From Anisus vortex (Eukaryota; Mollusca; Gastropoda; Planorbidae): 64,000 nt of DNA. Positions 49,603 through 60,542 of this stretch are shown here, one piece after another. The stretch's first letter is position 1. The number at the start of each line of letters is the position of its first letter. Made by a program: the position numbers and the translations under genes. Under the pieces are notes generated by a model, which ran no database searches, was not told the DNA's origin, and saw nothing but the letters and a program-made list of their open reading frames with translations. The stretch covers positions 46,803,715 through 46,867,714 of the forward strand of contig OX421497.1 of NCBI GenBank assembly GCA_949126835.1, read 5' to 3'.

Positions 49603-50220
49603 AGTCCACAATGTAAGGATAAGTCCACAATGTAAGGATAAGTCCACAATGTAAGGATAAGTCCACAATGTAAGGATAAGTCCACAATGTAAGGATAAGT
49701 CCACAATGTAAAGGATAAGTCCACAATGTAAGGATAAGTCCACAATGTAAAGGATAAGTCCACAATGTAAGGATAAGTCCACAATGTAAGGATAAGTCCA
49801 CAATGTAAGGATAAGTCCACAATGTAAAGGATAAGTCCACAATGTAATGATAAGTCCACAATGTAAGGATAAGTCCACAATGTAAGGATAAGTCCACAAT
49901 GTAAAGGATAAGTCCACAATGTAAAGGATAAGTCCACAATGTAAGGATAAGTCAACAATGTAAGGATAAGTCCACAATGCAAGGATAAGTCCACAATGTA
50001 AAGGATAAGTCCACAATGTAAGGATAAGTCCACAATGTAAAGGATAAGTCCACAATGTAAGGATAAGTCCACAATGTAAGGATAAGTCCACAATGTAAGG
50101 ATAAGTCCACAATGTAAGGATAAGTCCACAATGTAAGGATAGGTCCACAATGTAAGGATACGTCCACAATGTAAGGATAAGTCCACAATGTAAGGATAAG
50201 TCCACAATGTAAGGATAAGT
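49603..50220. repeat. 19/20-bp minisatellite, block copy 3, about 32 units
   Basis: Same unit as in copies 1 and 2 but expanded, with a different order of 19- and 20-bp variants and a few changed units (TAATGATAAG, GTCAACAATG, ATAGGTCC). The block homology ends here. Confidence 0.97.
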
Positions 50221-51130
50221 TGATTTTGAATACTCTGAGATCAAAAGTGTGCATTACTACTTATAATATTTATAACATACAACAAGAGCTTTAAGCTTAA
50301 GCTGATGACGAAGTTTCATTTGCGAGTCCCACCCTTCAGAGATGACTTGAAAGTCCGCACAGAAGGGGTATTGATGGGGGCTTGGTCTAATGAGTTCCAC
50401 AGTCTAATGGCTGACGGAAAAAAAAAGAATATTTGTAAACGTCAGTACGTGCGTGTGGAACACGCAGTTTGAGCTGATGACCTCCTGGTAGAGCGGGACC
50501 TGTCTGTGTGGACATGCGTCTGTAGAATCTCTATTTTCCTAACAAATATCTCTTACTTTATCAATATGGATGTCCACTTGTTATTACAAGATGAACTCTT
50601 AGCACGTGGAAACAAAATATAGTCTTTTCATTTCTACAATCATATTATGCAGCCATTTCTTGCGCGCTTAGATGTACAACAATTAATTGCATCGAGTGCA
50701 CCCTAATCCGGCAGTCAGGGATTAGACAAGAAGGTACGTAGAGATGTTTTCTTCTGTGCCGTTTCTATTGCAGAATGGAAGACTCACCTCTGGAATACAG
50801 TAGCTTGAGAACACCATGTTCTGTTGACAAGTCTAAATGAGGTCTGAGCTTTCGGGTTCGATGCAAACATGAACTTCCGGTTTATTTCCGCCAACAGACT
50901 TTAAATAATGTAATCTATTTTTTTCTAGTGTAGTTTTTAAAAATATATAAAGGCTTTCAACGTTCGTGACAACTGCAAGAACGTTTCTTGGATCACCGCG
51001 ACCTCTGTCAAAGCTCTGGTCTACGGTTGCAAATGTTATGTTCAACTTTTACTAGTGAGAATCTCGCATCTGACTCTTTAAGACTCTTCGTACAGTCAGT
51101 GAACAAGAGAATGTGAGTGGGCACGAGTCG
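50221..51130. other. noncoding right flank of the triplicated blocks
   Basis: No supported gene. GGGGCTTGGTCTAATG at about 50,377-50,392 resembles GGAGGCTTGGTCCAATG near 30,488, so part of this stretch is a dispersed repeat. Otherwise nothing recognised. Confidence 0.6.
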
Positions 51131-52340
51131 ATGAGTTGACACGGGACAGTGAGTGGACACGGGACAGTGAGTGGACACGGGACAGTGAGTGGACACGGGA
51201 CAGTGAGTGGACACGGGACAGTGAGTGGACACAGGACAGTGAGTGGACACGGGACAGTGAGTGGACACGGGACAGTGAGTGGACACAGGACAGTGAGTGG
51301 ACACGAGTCAATGAGTGGACACAGGACAGTGAGTGGACACGGGACAGTGAGTGGACACGGGACAGTGAGTGGACACGGGACAGTGAGTGGACACGGGACA
51401 GCGAGTGGACACGGGACAGCGAGTGGACACGGGACAGCGAGTGGACACAGGACAGTGAGTGGACACAGAACAGTGAGTGGACACGAGACAGTGAGTGGAC
51501 ACAGGACAGTGAGTGGACACAGGACAGTGAGTGGACACAGGACAGTGAGTGGACACAGGACAGTGAGTGGACACAGGACAGTGAGTGGACACAGGACAGT
51601 GAGTGGACACGGGACAGTGAGTGGACACGGGACAGTGAGTGGACACAGGACAGTGAGTGGACACAGGACAGTGAGTGGACACAGGACAGTGAGTGGACAC
51701 TGGACAGTGAGTGGACACAGGACAGTGAGTGGACACAGGACAGTGAGTGGACACGGGACAGTGAGTGGACACGGGACAGTGAGTGGACACGGGACAGTGA
51801 GTGGACACGGGACAGTGAGTGGACACAGGACAGTGAGTGGACACGGGACAGTGAGTGGACACAGGACAGTGAGTGTACACGGGACAGTGAGTGGACACGG
51901 GACAGTGAGTGTACACGGGACAGTGAGTGGACACGGGACAGTGAGTGGACACGGGACAGTGAGTGGACACGGGACAGTGAGTGGACACGGGACAGTGAGT
52001 GGACACGGGACAGTGAGTGGACACGGGACAGTGAGTGGACACGGGACAGTGAGTGGACACGGGACAGTGAGTGGACACGGGACAGTGAGTGGACACGGGA
52101 CAGTGAGTGGACACGGGACAGTGAGTGGACACGGGACAGTGAGTGGACACGGGACAGTGAGTGGACACGGGACAGTGAGTGGACACGGGACAGTGAGTGG
52201 ACACGGGACAGTGAGTGGACACAGGACAGTGAGTGGACACAGGACAGTGAGTGGACACAGGACAGTGAGTGGACACAGGACAGTGAGTGGACACGGGAAA
52301 GTGAGTGGAGACAGTACAGTGAGTGGACACAGGGCAGTGA
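51131..52340. repeat. 18-bp minisatellite, about 67 units
   Basis: Unit GTGAGTGGACACRGGACA. R is G or A, so units fall into CGGGAC and CAGGAC types laid out in runs. Because 18 is divisible by three and the unit has a stop in only one of six frames, long ORFs appear on both strands (435 and 410 codons plus, 352 minus). The last three or four units decay. Confidence 0.97.
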
Positions 52341-53085
52341 ATGGAAAGAAAGAACAAAGGTATCACCAGATACAGTACTGAATATAACTACCGTAAATGG
52401 TAAAGCTGCTGACCAGTTTTGCCAACGGCATCCATTTTTTTAAAAACTGAAACTCTTTTTTAACACATCGCTAGACTCCCTTGTTATTTCCCTCACACCA
52501 CAGTTTTAAATATCTACCAAACAGAACGACTTACATCAAAGGCTTAAAGAGACACTCCACCCCCCTCCCCACTTCTGCTCTAACGGCTAGATACCCGCGC
52601 TGAATTTCTCTCAGTCCGACTGTTTCACGCATCCAGCCATTTTATTGCCTCGCTTTGGATGCTGCCGATCCCCCGGATAGCCATAAAAACAACAACAGTG
52701 GAATATCACCACCACCACCCCCTCCATTTTTACCTCCCTCCTTTTTTTTTTATTTGTATCCCTCCATCTTTATTTCTTCTGTTTTATGCTCTCTGTGTCT
52801 GCTGGCCGGAAAACCGCTTTTCCCGCCCCAGTGAGAACAAAAGCGCCAGTGATAAAGTCCTGGGTTTTTTTTTTCTTCGACTCTCTGCTAGTTTTTACTT
52901 TTAGTATTTTTTATATATATATTTATTTCTGTTTGGCAACACCTCCCCCCTCCCCCCATTGCCGACTTGTCGCCTCGTAAAATCCTGTAGGTCGAAGGTC
53001 ATAGGTCGTAGGTCTTTGATTCGAGAGTCTGTGGAGCAAAGAGAAATGAGGATAGGGTGGGGAAGGGTGGGGGCAAGGGTTTGTT
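52341..53085. other. noncoding low-complexity stretch
   Basis: C-rich, T-rich and CAC-rich runs with short random ORFs only. No gene or element recognised. Confidence 0.6.
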
Positions 53086-53977
53086 GGTTGCCAGATACAT
53101 GATTACCAAAAGGAGGACACAGAGAGACAAAAAGGAGGACAAAGGAGGACACATGGTTACCAAAAGGAGGACACAGAGAGACAAAAAAATGAGGACAAAG
53201 GAGGACACATGGATACCAAATGGAGGACACATTGAGTGTTTCATTTAAATCAATTAAATTTTGCAATTGATTTAATCGGCAATCAATACAAGTTTACTAC
53301 GATGATTGACAAACAATAGCTATTAGTAAATTAATCAAGAAAAAGTCTTGTAAAAAAAGTTTAAATATAAATTCAATTGAATTTTTTTTCTCGAAATGCA
53401 AAAATACTATATTATTTAAAAACAGTCAATTCTACAGTTAATACATTATCATTTTTCTTAATTATATAACATATTTCTAAGACGGGCCAACTTTTACACA
53501 AGATCTTCATTAACAAGCACAGGTGTATAAAACTGCTCACATGTGAGATTTTTCAAGTTGTACTTTGTAAGAATTTTCCATTTACAGAGTTAACTGAGAG
53601 TCTGTTTCTTTCCTTTGTCCTTTGATCGTTTATCAATGACATTACCATTATGTCCAGGAATACAGAAAAAAAAAGTTCACACATTTTTAGTATCTCTGAA
53701 AAGCAATTTGCATTTGGGAAACTTTGAAAAAACTAACTCCGCTGCCATTATAAGCCTAACAAAACAATCTAATTCATCACATTTCACTTGTTTTGCTTTA
53801 CCCGACCCAGCCATTTATTAACAGTAAAAAAGAAAATAAAAAGTTCGCAAAGCATTAAACAAAATTTGGCATACAAAAGCCGGACATTCTAAGGGTTTTT
53901 AGCTTTGCCTGCCGGACGGATGACACAGGGCTAAAAAGGAGGACATGTACTCCTTTTGCCGGACGTCTGGCAACCCT
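53086..53977. mobile_element. possible hAT-like element of about 0.9 kb
   Basis: The ends GGTTGCCAGATAC and GACGTCTGGCAACCCT share inverted GGTTGCCAGA. GGAGGACA words cluster inside both ends. Near the left end (53,100-53,230) a unit with ACCAAAAGGAGGACACAGAG is repeated about 2.5 times. No clear 8-bp duplication, so the ends are tentative. Confidence 0.5.
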
Positions 53978-54039
53978 AAGTTGGGGGGAAAAAAGAGGGG
54001 GTGGGGGTAAGCTGAGCAAAAGTGTTGATGTGTGAATCT

Positions 54040-54245
54040 GTATCACAGACTAGACTTGAAATTCACTTAGGTCTCACAGAACGAACTCTGCTCGATCGCA
54101 GACTAGGCTTGAACCTCACTTTTCTTAGGGCTCGCAGAACGAACTTTGCTCGATCACAGACTAGGCTTGAACCCCACTTCTCTTTGAGTGAGAACAGGAG
54201 CTGAGATTACTCTCTTAGGGCTCGGAGTACGAACTCCACACAAGA
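54040..54245. repeat. tandem repeat of 54-57 bp, about three units
   Basis: CACAGACTAGRCTTGAA, then CACTT...AGGGCTCGCAGAACGAACTYTGCTCGATC, recurs with periods of 54 and 57 bp; the last unit is decayed. Confidence 0.8.
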
Positions 54246-54587
54246 TTGATTCCTCACCATAACGATTCGGCACGAAAGCTTGGCCGTTCCCATCCACTCT
54301 CAACTCCTGCACGAACTGGACACTCTGGTTCTTAATGGGCCAAGCCTGCCATTAATTAGATCTTGTGGAATCGTATGCCTTGATAACAAGTCTTGCATAT
54401 TATGTTCAGTTAAATTTGACGCCCTTTAGTCCAGAATTTGTAACACGTTGAGTTTATCATTCCCTAAGATCTTAATATTGGAGTTTTCTGAACTGCCGAC
54501 TAGATACCTGAGGTTGAACAAATGAAAATGTTTTAGTTTTATAATATTTTATTTTATAGAAATAATAGCTTCACATATGTTTATAAT

Positions 54588-54589
<2 letters not shown>

Positions 54590-54617
<28 letters not shown>
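54590..54617. repeat. GA microsatellite
   Basis: Run of GAGAGA with a short imperfect extension. The surrounding 54.25-55.37 kb shows no gene. Confidence 0.9.
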
Positions 54618-54623
<6 letters not shown>

Positions 54624-55377
54624 GGGAAAAGACTTTTTTTGCTAGCTCCATGTTATAATTAGATCTAATATTGAACAAAAAATGAGCATATCAAATCAAA
54701 GACTTTACTAAGATGGACCGCTTGCTCTATATTTAGAGCTTATATGTTTTTTTTTCGTGCGCATCCAAAAACGCTGTTACACTCCAACGTTTGCCTAAAT
54801 GTTTCCGCTGTATACAACTTTCGATTATAATTATAATTTTTCAGTGAGAAAATCATAGCGATTAAATAAAACGGAAGTGTAAAGTGCAAAAGGGATTCGG
54901 GAATTGCGAAAAGAAGTCAATCGAGTCATCAAATTGAAGAAATATTAAAGCAAGCGGTCCATCTTATTATAGTCTTTGATCAAATTTAAAAAGATGTCAA
55001 TTTACAGCCGTATAAATCAATATTGAGACACTTGGCCAGTGCTGGATTAACTGAGGAATCGAACACAGCAAATGCCGTAAAATCCAGTACCTATCCCCAC
55101 GGTCATATAGAGTTCACAGCTTATATAGGTCAAAGGTCAAGGGTGTGTCTTTGAAACGTGTTCATATTTACTGTATTGTGACAAATTTTGTGAAAATAGC
55201 TTGTACACACAAGTATAGACTTCTGTGTTTAAAAAAAAATGTTTCAATAGACATTCTTTTTAAGCCTTTAAAATTATTGTTATCCTTGTTTAGTAATAAC
55301 ATCTTTATGAAATAGAAGAGAGAAAAATATCATCGTTATAAAACAACGATGTATCATACTTTATCTTATACATTACA

Positions 55378-55440
55378 GACGCTCCTTCTATAAAGAAGAT
55401 TTGTGCGTCTTACGCGACCAGTCTTGTATTTTTCGGATAG
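55378..55440 (+). repeat. partial copy of the 16,565-16,745 repeat family
   Basis: CAGACGCTCCTTCTATAAAG and CCAGTCTTGTATTTTTC match the family start; the rest is missing. Confidence 0.6.
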
Positions 55441-56002
55441 AAGATTTGTAGGATAGAAGAGCAGTGGGAGTGATCCCGATGTTAGAACAGCTCAGAAAGT
55501 AACATAATCACGTCAGAACGTAACTGGAACAAAGACGTGGAAAACTGGTGGCTGGGTGGGGGCGAGTGGGTAATAGGCACTTTTTTAATAGGCAGTTTCC
55601 GACTGGAGCAAACAGCTGTTAAATAAAGTCATGAAGTTTTCGTCCTACTTTCTCGTACAGACCTGTCTTGTCTTTACGGAAAACAAGTCTCGCACAATGT
55701 TTATTTTCTCGTCTAGAGATACTTCCTCATCTCTGGAACATTAGAACATGGCATCAAAATATGTTTGATCTTTAATCAGGTTTTGTATGATATTGTCAAG
55801 ACTTCCGTCAGCCAGAATACAATAGCTGACTGCTAATGAACTTTTTCTTGTATGAAAAATTGTGTGATACTGTGCGAGCATATCTATTTTTTAAAGTATA
55901 TTTCTGTGCTTGAGTACAAATAATTCTTTTATATTGTTTAAAATATCTGTAATCAAGACAAATTCCCATATGTTTGGATCAATAAAGGAATCTTATCTTA
56001 TC

Positions 56003-56150
56003 CCAAATTCGAAAGGGCCTTCTTGAGAGGGGCCCTTAAAGGACTGTCCTAATTGTTTTTTTTCTCATGTCATAATGTCGAATGTCAAAATGCAGGGGTC
56101 CCTAAAGAGGCCAAGCTCCCCGGGCCCCCAGATCCCTAGCAACGGCACTG
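56003..56150. mobile_element. partial hAT MITE (family of 31,464-31,662), left end missing
   Basis: From CCAAATTCGAAAGGGCC to CGGCACTG it parallels 31,498-31,662, including CATGTCATAATGTCGAATG and GCAGGGG. The right terminus abuts the LINE relic. Confidence 0.8.
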
Positions 56151-56345
56151 ATTAGGTCTATTTGTAAAAGTTCACCATCTTCTTTCTTGTTTGTTCTGTA
56201 AATCCTGAAATCATCTTCCAATAATCTTACTTTTGTTCCTGTGTTGATGCAATTGTGTAAGTCATTCATATAAATTAGAAATGGTAGGGGTCCTAAAACA
56301 TGTCCTTGTGGAGCTCCTGAGTTTACAGGTATATTGGTGATGATT
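56151..56345 (-). pseudogene. LINE reverse-transcriptase fragment (CR1/Jockey-like)
   Basis: The minus strand reads VNSGAPQGHVLGPLPFLIYM then NDLHNCINTGTKVRLLEDDF. These are RT palm motifs: S-G-x-P-Q-G-x-V-L-G-P and the catalytic x-x-D-D box, here L-E-D-D rather than the usual F/Y-A-D-D. About 60 codons remain with no stop, cut at one side by the MITE fragment. It is a dead relic; the clade is a guess. Confidence 0.8.
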
Positions 56346-56417
56346 TAGATCTGCGGAACAGCTCCCAGAAAATGCGGAACATGTCCTTCAAACCTGGCCC
56401 CCATGTACCACTCTACC

Positions 56418-57335
56418 CGGTCAGAGGGAGAAAGAGACAGAAAGAGACAGAGAGAAAGATGAAAAAAACAGAACGAGAGAGAAAAAGAGAAAAAAGAAAG
56501 AGGGAGAAAGAGAGAAGAATAGAAATAAAGAACGAAAAACGGAGAAAGATAGAGAAATATAAAGAGAAAAAGAGAAAAAGAGAAAAATAAAGAGAAAGAG
56601 AGAAAAAGAGAAAAATAAAGAGAAAGAGAGAAAAAGAGAAAAAATAAAGAGAAAGAGAGAAAAGAGAAAAATAAAGAGAAAGAGAGAAAAAGAGAAAAAA
56701 TAAAGAGAAAGAAAGAAAAAGAGAAAAAATAAAGAGAAAGAGAGAAAAAGAGAAAAATAAAGAGAAAGATAGAAAAAGAGAAAAAATAAAGAGAAAGAGA
56801 GAAAAAGAGAAAAAATAAAGAGAAAGAGAGATAAAGAGAAAGAGAGAAAAAGAGAGAAAAAAAAGAGAAAGAGAGAAAAAGAGAAAATAAAGAGAAAGAG
56901 AGAAAAAGAGAAAAAATAAAGAGAAAGAGAGAAAAAGAGAAAAATAAAGAGAAAGAGAGAAAAAGAGAAAAATAAAGAGAAAGAGAGAAAAAGAGAAAAA
57001 TAAAGAGAAAGAGAGAAAAAGAGAAAAATAAAGAGAAAGAGAGAAAAAGAGAAAAATAAAGAGAAAGAGAGAAAAAGAGAAAAATAAAGAGAAAGAGAGA
57101 AAAAGAGAAAAATAAAGAGAAAGAGAAAAAAAGAGAAAAATAAAGAGAAAGAGAGAAAAAGAGAAAAAATAAAGAGACACAGGGAAAAATAAAAAAAATA
57201 AAGAGACAGGGAAAAAGAGAAATATAAAGAGAAAGAGCGAAAAAGAGAAAAAAATAAAGAGAAAGATCGAAAAAGAGAAAAAATTAAGAGAAAGATCGAA
57301 AAAGAGAAAAAAGAAAGTGAAAAAGAGAATGACAT
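56418..57335. repeat. homopurine satellite, about 28-29-bp unit
   Basis: Units built from GAGAAAGAGAGAAAAAGAG and AAAAATAAA, almost free of C on this strand and with T only in ATAAA. Some 0.9 kb. The minus-strand Phe/Ser/Leu ORFs over it are compositional. Confidence 0.97.
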
Positions 57336-57734
57336 ACTTACTCATTCACGTAAAATAGTAACACTGAAAACAAAAAAGACAAAAAAATTGCGAGAAGAGA
57401 AAAATTTAGCGTCTCCATTTTGAATGCGCATCTGATTTCGCCGGTTGAAGCAAGGGGCATTACTCCTGTCATGTGTGACATAGAATGTAATTGGAGTTAT
57501 CCAGGAGGGAGGAGTTCTAGTCAAGACAATTTTGTGGAGGCGTGAGGTAACTAGTTGGAGATGAAGAGGCCCGGCATCCGCTGATGTTCTCTCTGTGCTC
57601 TGCGCCTGCTCCAATATATCATTGGGCGGTTGTTTCCGGCGAATTGTAATTAATTTTTCTTATTATGTCTATTTCATGGGCGTCTAGTAGACTGTTGTAT
57701 TGTGGAGGGGGGGATGGTTCTAGATGCAACTGTT

Positions 57735-57925
57735 TTACTGGGATATTCGAGCTGGCAGCGCGTTCGGCAGGGGTACCGATTGTTCTGGGTTCGAATCCTG
57801 GTGAAAGCTAGGATTTGTTCCCGGGTCTTGAGGGTGAATCCTGAGTCTACCTAGCTCTGATGGGTACCTGACTTTAGTTGTGGTAAAGTAAGATAAGATA
57901 AGATAAGATAAGATTACTTTATAGA
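57735..57925 (+). mobile_element. tRNA-derived SINE head with AAGAT tail
   Basis: A-box-like GAGCTGGCAGCGCG, B box GGGTTCGAATCC, then TGGTGAAAGCTAGGATTTG, CTACCTAGCTCTGATGGG and a run of AAGAT. Same family as the copies at 12,612 and 18,535. Confidence 0.75.
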
Positions 57926-58204
57926 TTGAAACAAATGGAAATTTGACTTGATTACATAAACTCCGTCCTTCAGCATATTTGAAACAATATAAAAAGAACC
58001 ATTTGGTACTTTTTTTTTACATTTGTACTCAAGACTTTCACGCACACTATCAGACTATTTATCATATAAGAAAAGGCATCATTTAGGAGTCAGCTGTTGT
58101 ATTTTCTGGCTGACTGATGATGCTTTTGAAAGATTCTCACTGATAGTGGAACAAAAGAGTTCTTAAATCTCCCTGTTCTTGCCTTTATTGAAAGAAACCG
58201 ACGA

Positions 58205-58315
58205 CATCGTTTAGATAGGATGTAGCTGTCGTGAAGCGGGCATTGTACTCGCCACACAATCCCCACACCGGCCCTATGGATCAATTTGGTCCGACGAGAT
58301 ACTTTACTTTTTTTT
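58205..58315 (+). mobile_element. SINE 3' fragment
   Basis: GCGGGCATTGTACTCGCCAC, ACAATCCCC and ATGGATCAATTTGGTCCG match the SINE tail at 18,670-18,780. Confidence 0.65.
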
Positions 58316-58706
58316 TTAATTTAGTTTACTGGGATGGTAGACGAGGACACATAATTTTTTTTTATAAATATCGGCTCCTCCACAAACAGGCTTTACTTCT
58401 CACAATATAACAATTCCAGCTGTTGTGGCACTCTAAGAGACTGAATGTAGCCTAAATTTAATTTATGCAAAAAATCTTCAAGCAGCCGCTCCGATCAGCT
58501 GGTCGCAGCTGTTTCCAGTTTCTCCACTTGAGGCAACAGTTTAAAAATTTCTTTAAAAAAAACATTTCTTTTTTTGGCTTTCTGTTCTCTTGAAGTTACC
58601 CATAATGCAATCACAAGTGTAACAAGTGAGTACCAGAGAGTTCTTGGTTATCGTTTTGGAATATCGTGAATTGACGTCATCAAAATCAGTCGTTATCTTT
58701 TTTTTA

Positions 58707-59123
58707 CTTCCTTTATTTTAAGTTGCAATTTCTGTCTGTCTGATTGCAATCATGCGTCGTGGTCCAAACGAGCTGAAATTTGGACAGCAGACTTGCCCCG
58801 ACTAACAATACATTCTATCAAATTTTCAGTTAAATCAACTTAATAATACTACACTTATGACAATATTTATTTATTAAAAGGAAAGTATAAGAAAAATGTT
58901 GGTTTCACTTTAAAAATGCCTGTGTAACTTATTATAGTTTTTCGGCGCAAAGCTAGAAAAAAAAATTATGCGCTAAGATTATTTTTAGAACAATTCATAC
59001 TGAGTAAGGAGATATTTTTGAGATTTGCAACACATATATTTTTCTGTACGTTTCATTTGCAGTAGTCAATCAATTATTTAATTAGGCTACATGATGGTAA
59101 ACTTAGTTTGCAAATAAAGGGAG
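58707..59123. mobile_element. MITE A with TA target site, tandem pair
   Basis: Left end CTTCCTTTATTT, right end AAATAAAGGGAG, flanked by TA. The interior is about 90% like MITE B (TTTGGACAGCAGACTTG, TTTTTCGGCGCAAAGCTAG). TA duplication and a CTCCCT-type end recall Tc1/mariner-derived MITEs. Confidence 0.8.
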
Positions 59124-59159
59124 TATAATAAAAACTTCGTTTTTATGGTTTTCTTGTTA

Positions 59160-59606
59160 CTCCCTTTATTTTAAGTTGCATTTTCTGTCTGTCTGATTGC
59201 AATCGTCGTGGGAGCAAGAATTGGCTTCGATTTTTCGACCATTTCCCGTGGTCCGATCGAGCTGAAATTTGGACAGCAGACTTGTGGCGCCTAACAATAC
59301 ATCCTATCAAATTTTCAGTTAAAACAACTTAATAATACTACACTTATGACAATATTCATTTCTTAAAAGGAAAGTATAAGAAAAATTTTGGTTTCACTTT
59401 AAAATGCCTGTGCAACTTTTTTTAGTTTTTCGGCGCAAAGCTAGAAAAAGAATTATGCGCTAAGATTATTTTTAGAACAATTCATACGGAGTAAGGAGAT
59501 ATTTTTGAGATTTGCGACACAGATATTTTTTCTGTATGTTTCATTTGCAGTAGTCAATCAATTATTTAATTACATGATGGTAAGATTAGTTTGCAAATAA
59601 AGGGAG
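59160..59606. mobile_element. MITE B with TA target site, tandem pair
   Basis: The termini CTCCCTTTATTT and AAATAAAGGGAG are perfect inverted repeats flanked by TA. It has about 30 bp near its left end that copy A lacks (GGAGCAAGAATTGGCTTCG). Both copies are followed by the same 35-bp flank. Confidence 0.85.
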
Positions 59607-59719
59607 TATAATAAAAACTTCGTTTTTATGGTTTTCTTGTTTAGCTTTAAGAAAGCTCGTCAGAATAGAAACGCGGGCAAAAAAAAATAACACACAAAGT
59701 GGAACTGTGAAAAAATCTA

Positions 59720-59885
59720 GAACTATTTCTCCCTTTCTCTCTAATAAATGTTAGTCTCTAAGCTAAAACCAGGAAAACCAGTAACTTAACATCATTTAAA
59801 ACATCAATAAAAATGCAAGACTAGACTCGGACCACGGATGAACGTAGGACGCAATAATCTTCTTTATAGAAGGAGCGTCTGTAAT
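59720..59885 (-). repeat. dispersed repeat (family of 16,565-16,745), reverse copy
   Basis: On the minus strand: CAGACGCTCCTTCTATAAAG, GATTATTGCGTCC, AGTCTAGTCTTGC and GATGTTAAGTTACTGG. Confidence 0.75.
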
Positions 59886-59917
59886 GTATAAGATAAGAAG
59901 ATAAGATAAAATGAAAA

Positions 59918-60121
59918 TGTTAACTTGGTTTCGGGAGTTTCTATAGAGCATTTGCAATCACGTGACAAAAAGCACGTGTTATTTGTTTACTTTGTCTAGT
60001 GGTGACAAATGGTTGCCGTATATATATAAAACACAGTCATGCGATGAAAATTAACATTTAAAGCTAACATTTAAACCATTAAAAATCTATGGAAGTGCAA
60101 AATATTTAGAGTCTAATAACA
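59918..60121 (+). mobile_element. candidate 5' LTR of the Gmr1-like element
   Basis: The segment starts TGTTAAC and ends TAATAACA, giving inverted ends TGTTA/TAACA, with a TATA-like TATATATATAAAACAC at about 60,020. It is followed within a few bases by a TGGTGG primer-site-like motif. The 3' LTR is outside the window, so the boundaries cannot be confirmed. Confidence 0.35.
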
Positions 60122-60300
60122 AAATTTGGTGGTCTCGCCCGGTATATTTGAGTTCTACTTTTCCTGACCTAGGATTGACAAAATTTGGTGGTCTCGATCG
60201 GTATATTTGAATTCTACTTTTCCTGATCTAGGATTGGAAAAAATTTGTTGATCTCGTCTGGAAAATTTGAGTTATATTTTTCCTGACCTAGAAATATTTT
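60122..60300 (+). repeat. three-unit leader repeat with primer-binding-site-like motif
   Basis: AAATTTGGTGGTCTCG...CGGTATATTTGA and TACTTTTCCTGACCTAGGA repeat three times at 59-60 bp, the third decayed. TGGTGGTCTCGCCCGG sits where a tRNA primer site is expected. The leader from 60,300 to 60,542 shows nothing else. Confidence 0.75.
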
Positions 60301-60542
60301 GGTGACATTAGTAGTACTGAGAGCGGCATATTTGTGTTTCGTTTTCTAGGACTGTGAAACTATTCTTTTTAAAAAAGAGGAGAGAACTGGTTTGCGTATT
60401 TATGCCTTGGGAAGTGTGAAGATTCCACGAAGTGTGTAATATTATATTGTGCAAATTTCTGGACAAATCGTAAGTTGGAACTTTATATTTTATTATACAA
60501 TATATACTACTCTACTATCACAAATATTTCGAACGCTATACT

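Larger units (their letters stand above)
43981..50220. repeat. tandem 7.69-kb block, copy 3 (truncated)
   Basis: Starts like the others, but the match ends inside the 19-bp minisatellite. It lacks the integrase and LTR. Its minisatellite is longer (about 32 units against 21). The sequence after 50,220 is unrelated to the blocks. Confidence 0.96.

Noticed and set aside
51136..52443. 435- and 410-codon plus-strand ORFs and a 352-codon minus ORF
   Set aside because: They are frames of the 18-bp minisatellite: five of six frames lack a stop by unit composition, and no flanking exon or domain supports translation.
52901..53266. Minus ORFs with repeated CPPFGNHVSS words
   Set aside because: They arise from the GGAGGACA tandem repeat inside the putative hAT-like element.
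56413..57345. Two 300-codon Phe/Ser/Leu ORFs on the minus strand
   Set aside because: Compositional artefact of the homopurine satellite; they look like membrane proteins only because TTT/TCT/CTC encode F, S and L.
12612..58315. tRNA genes at the B-box matches
   Set aside because: No cloverleaf or intact acceptor stem could be folded by eye; sequences recur with common tails, as SINEs do.
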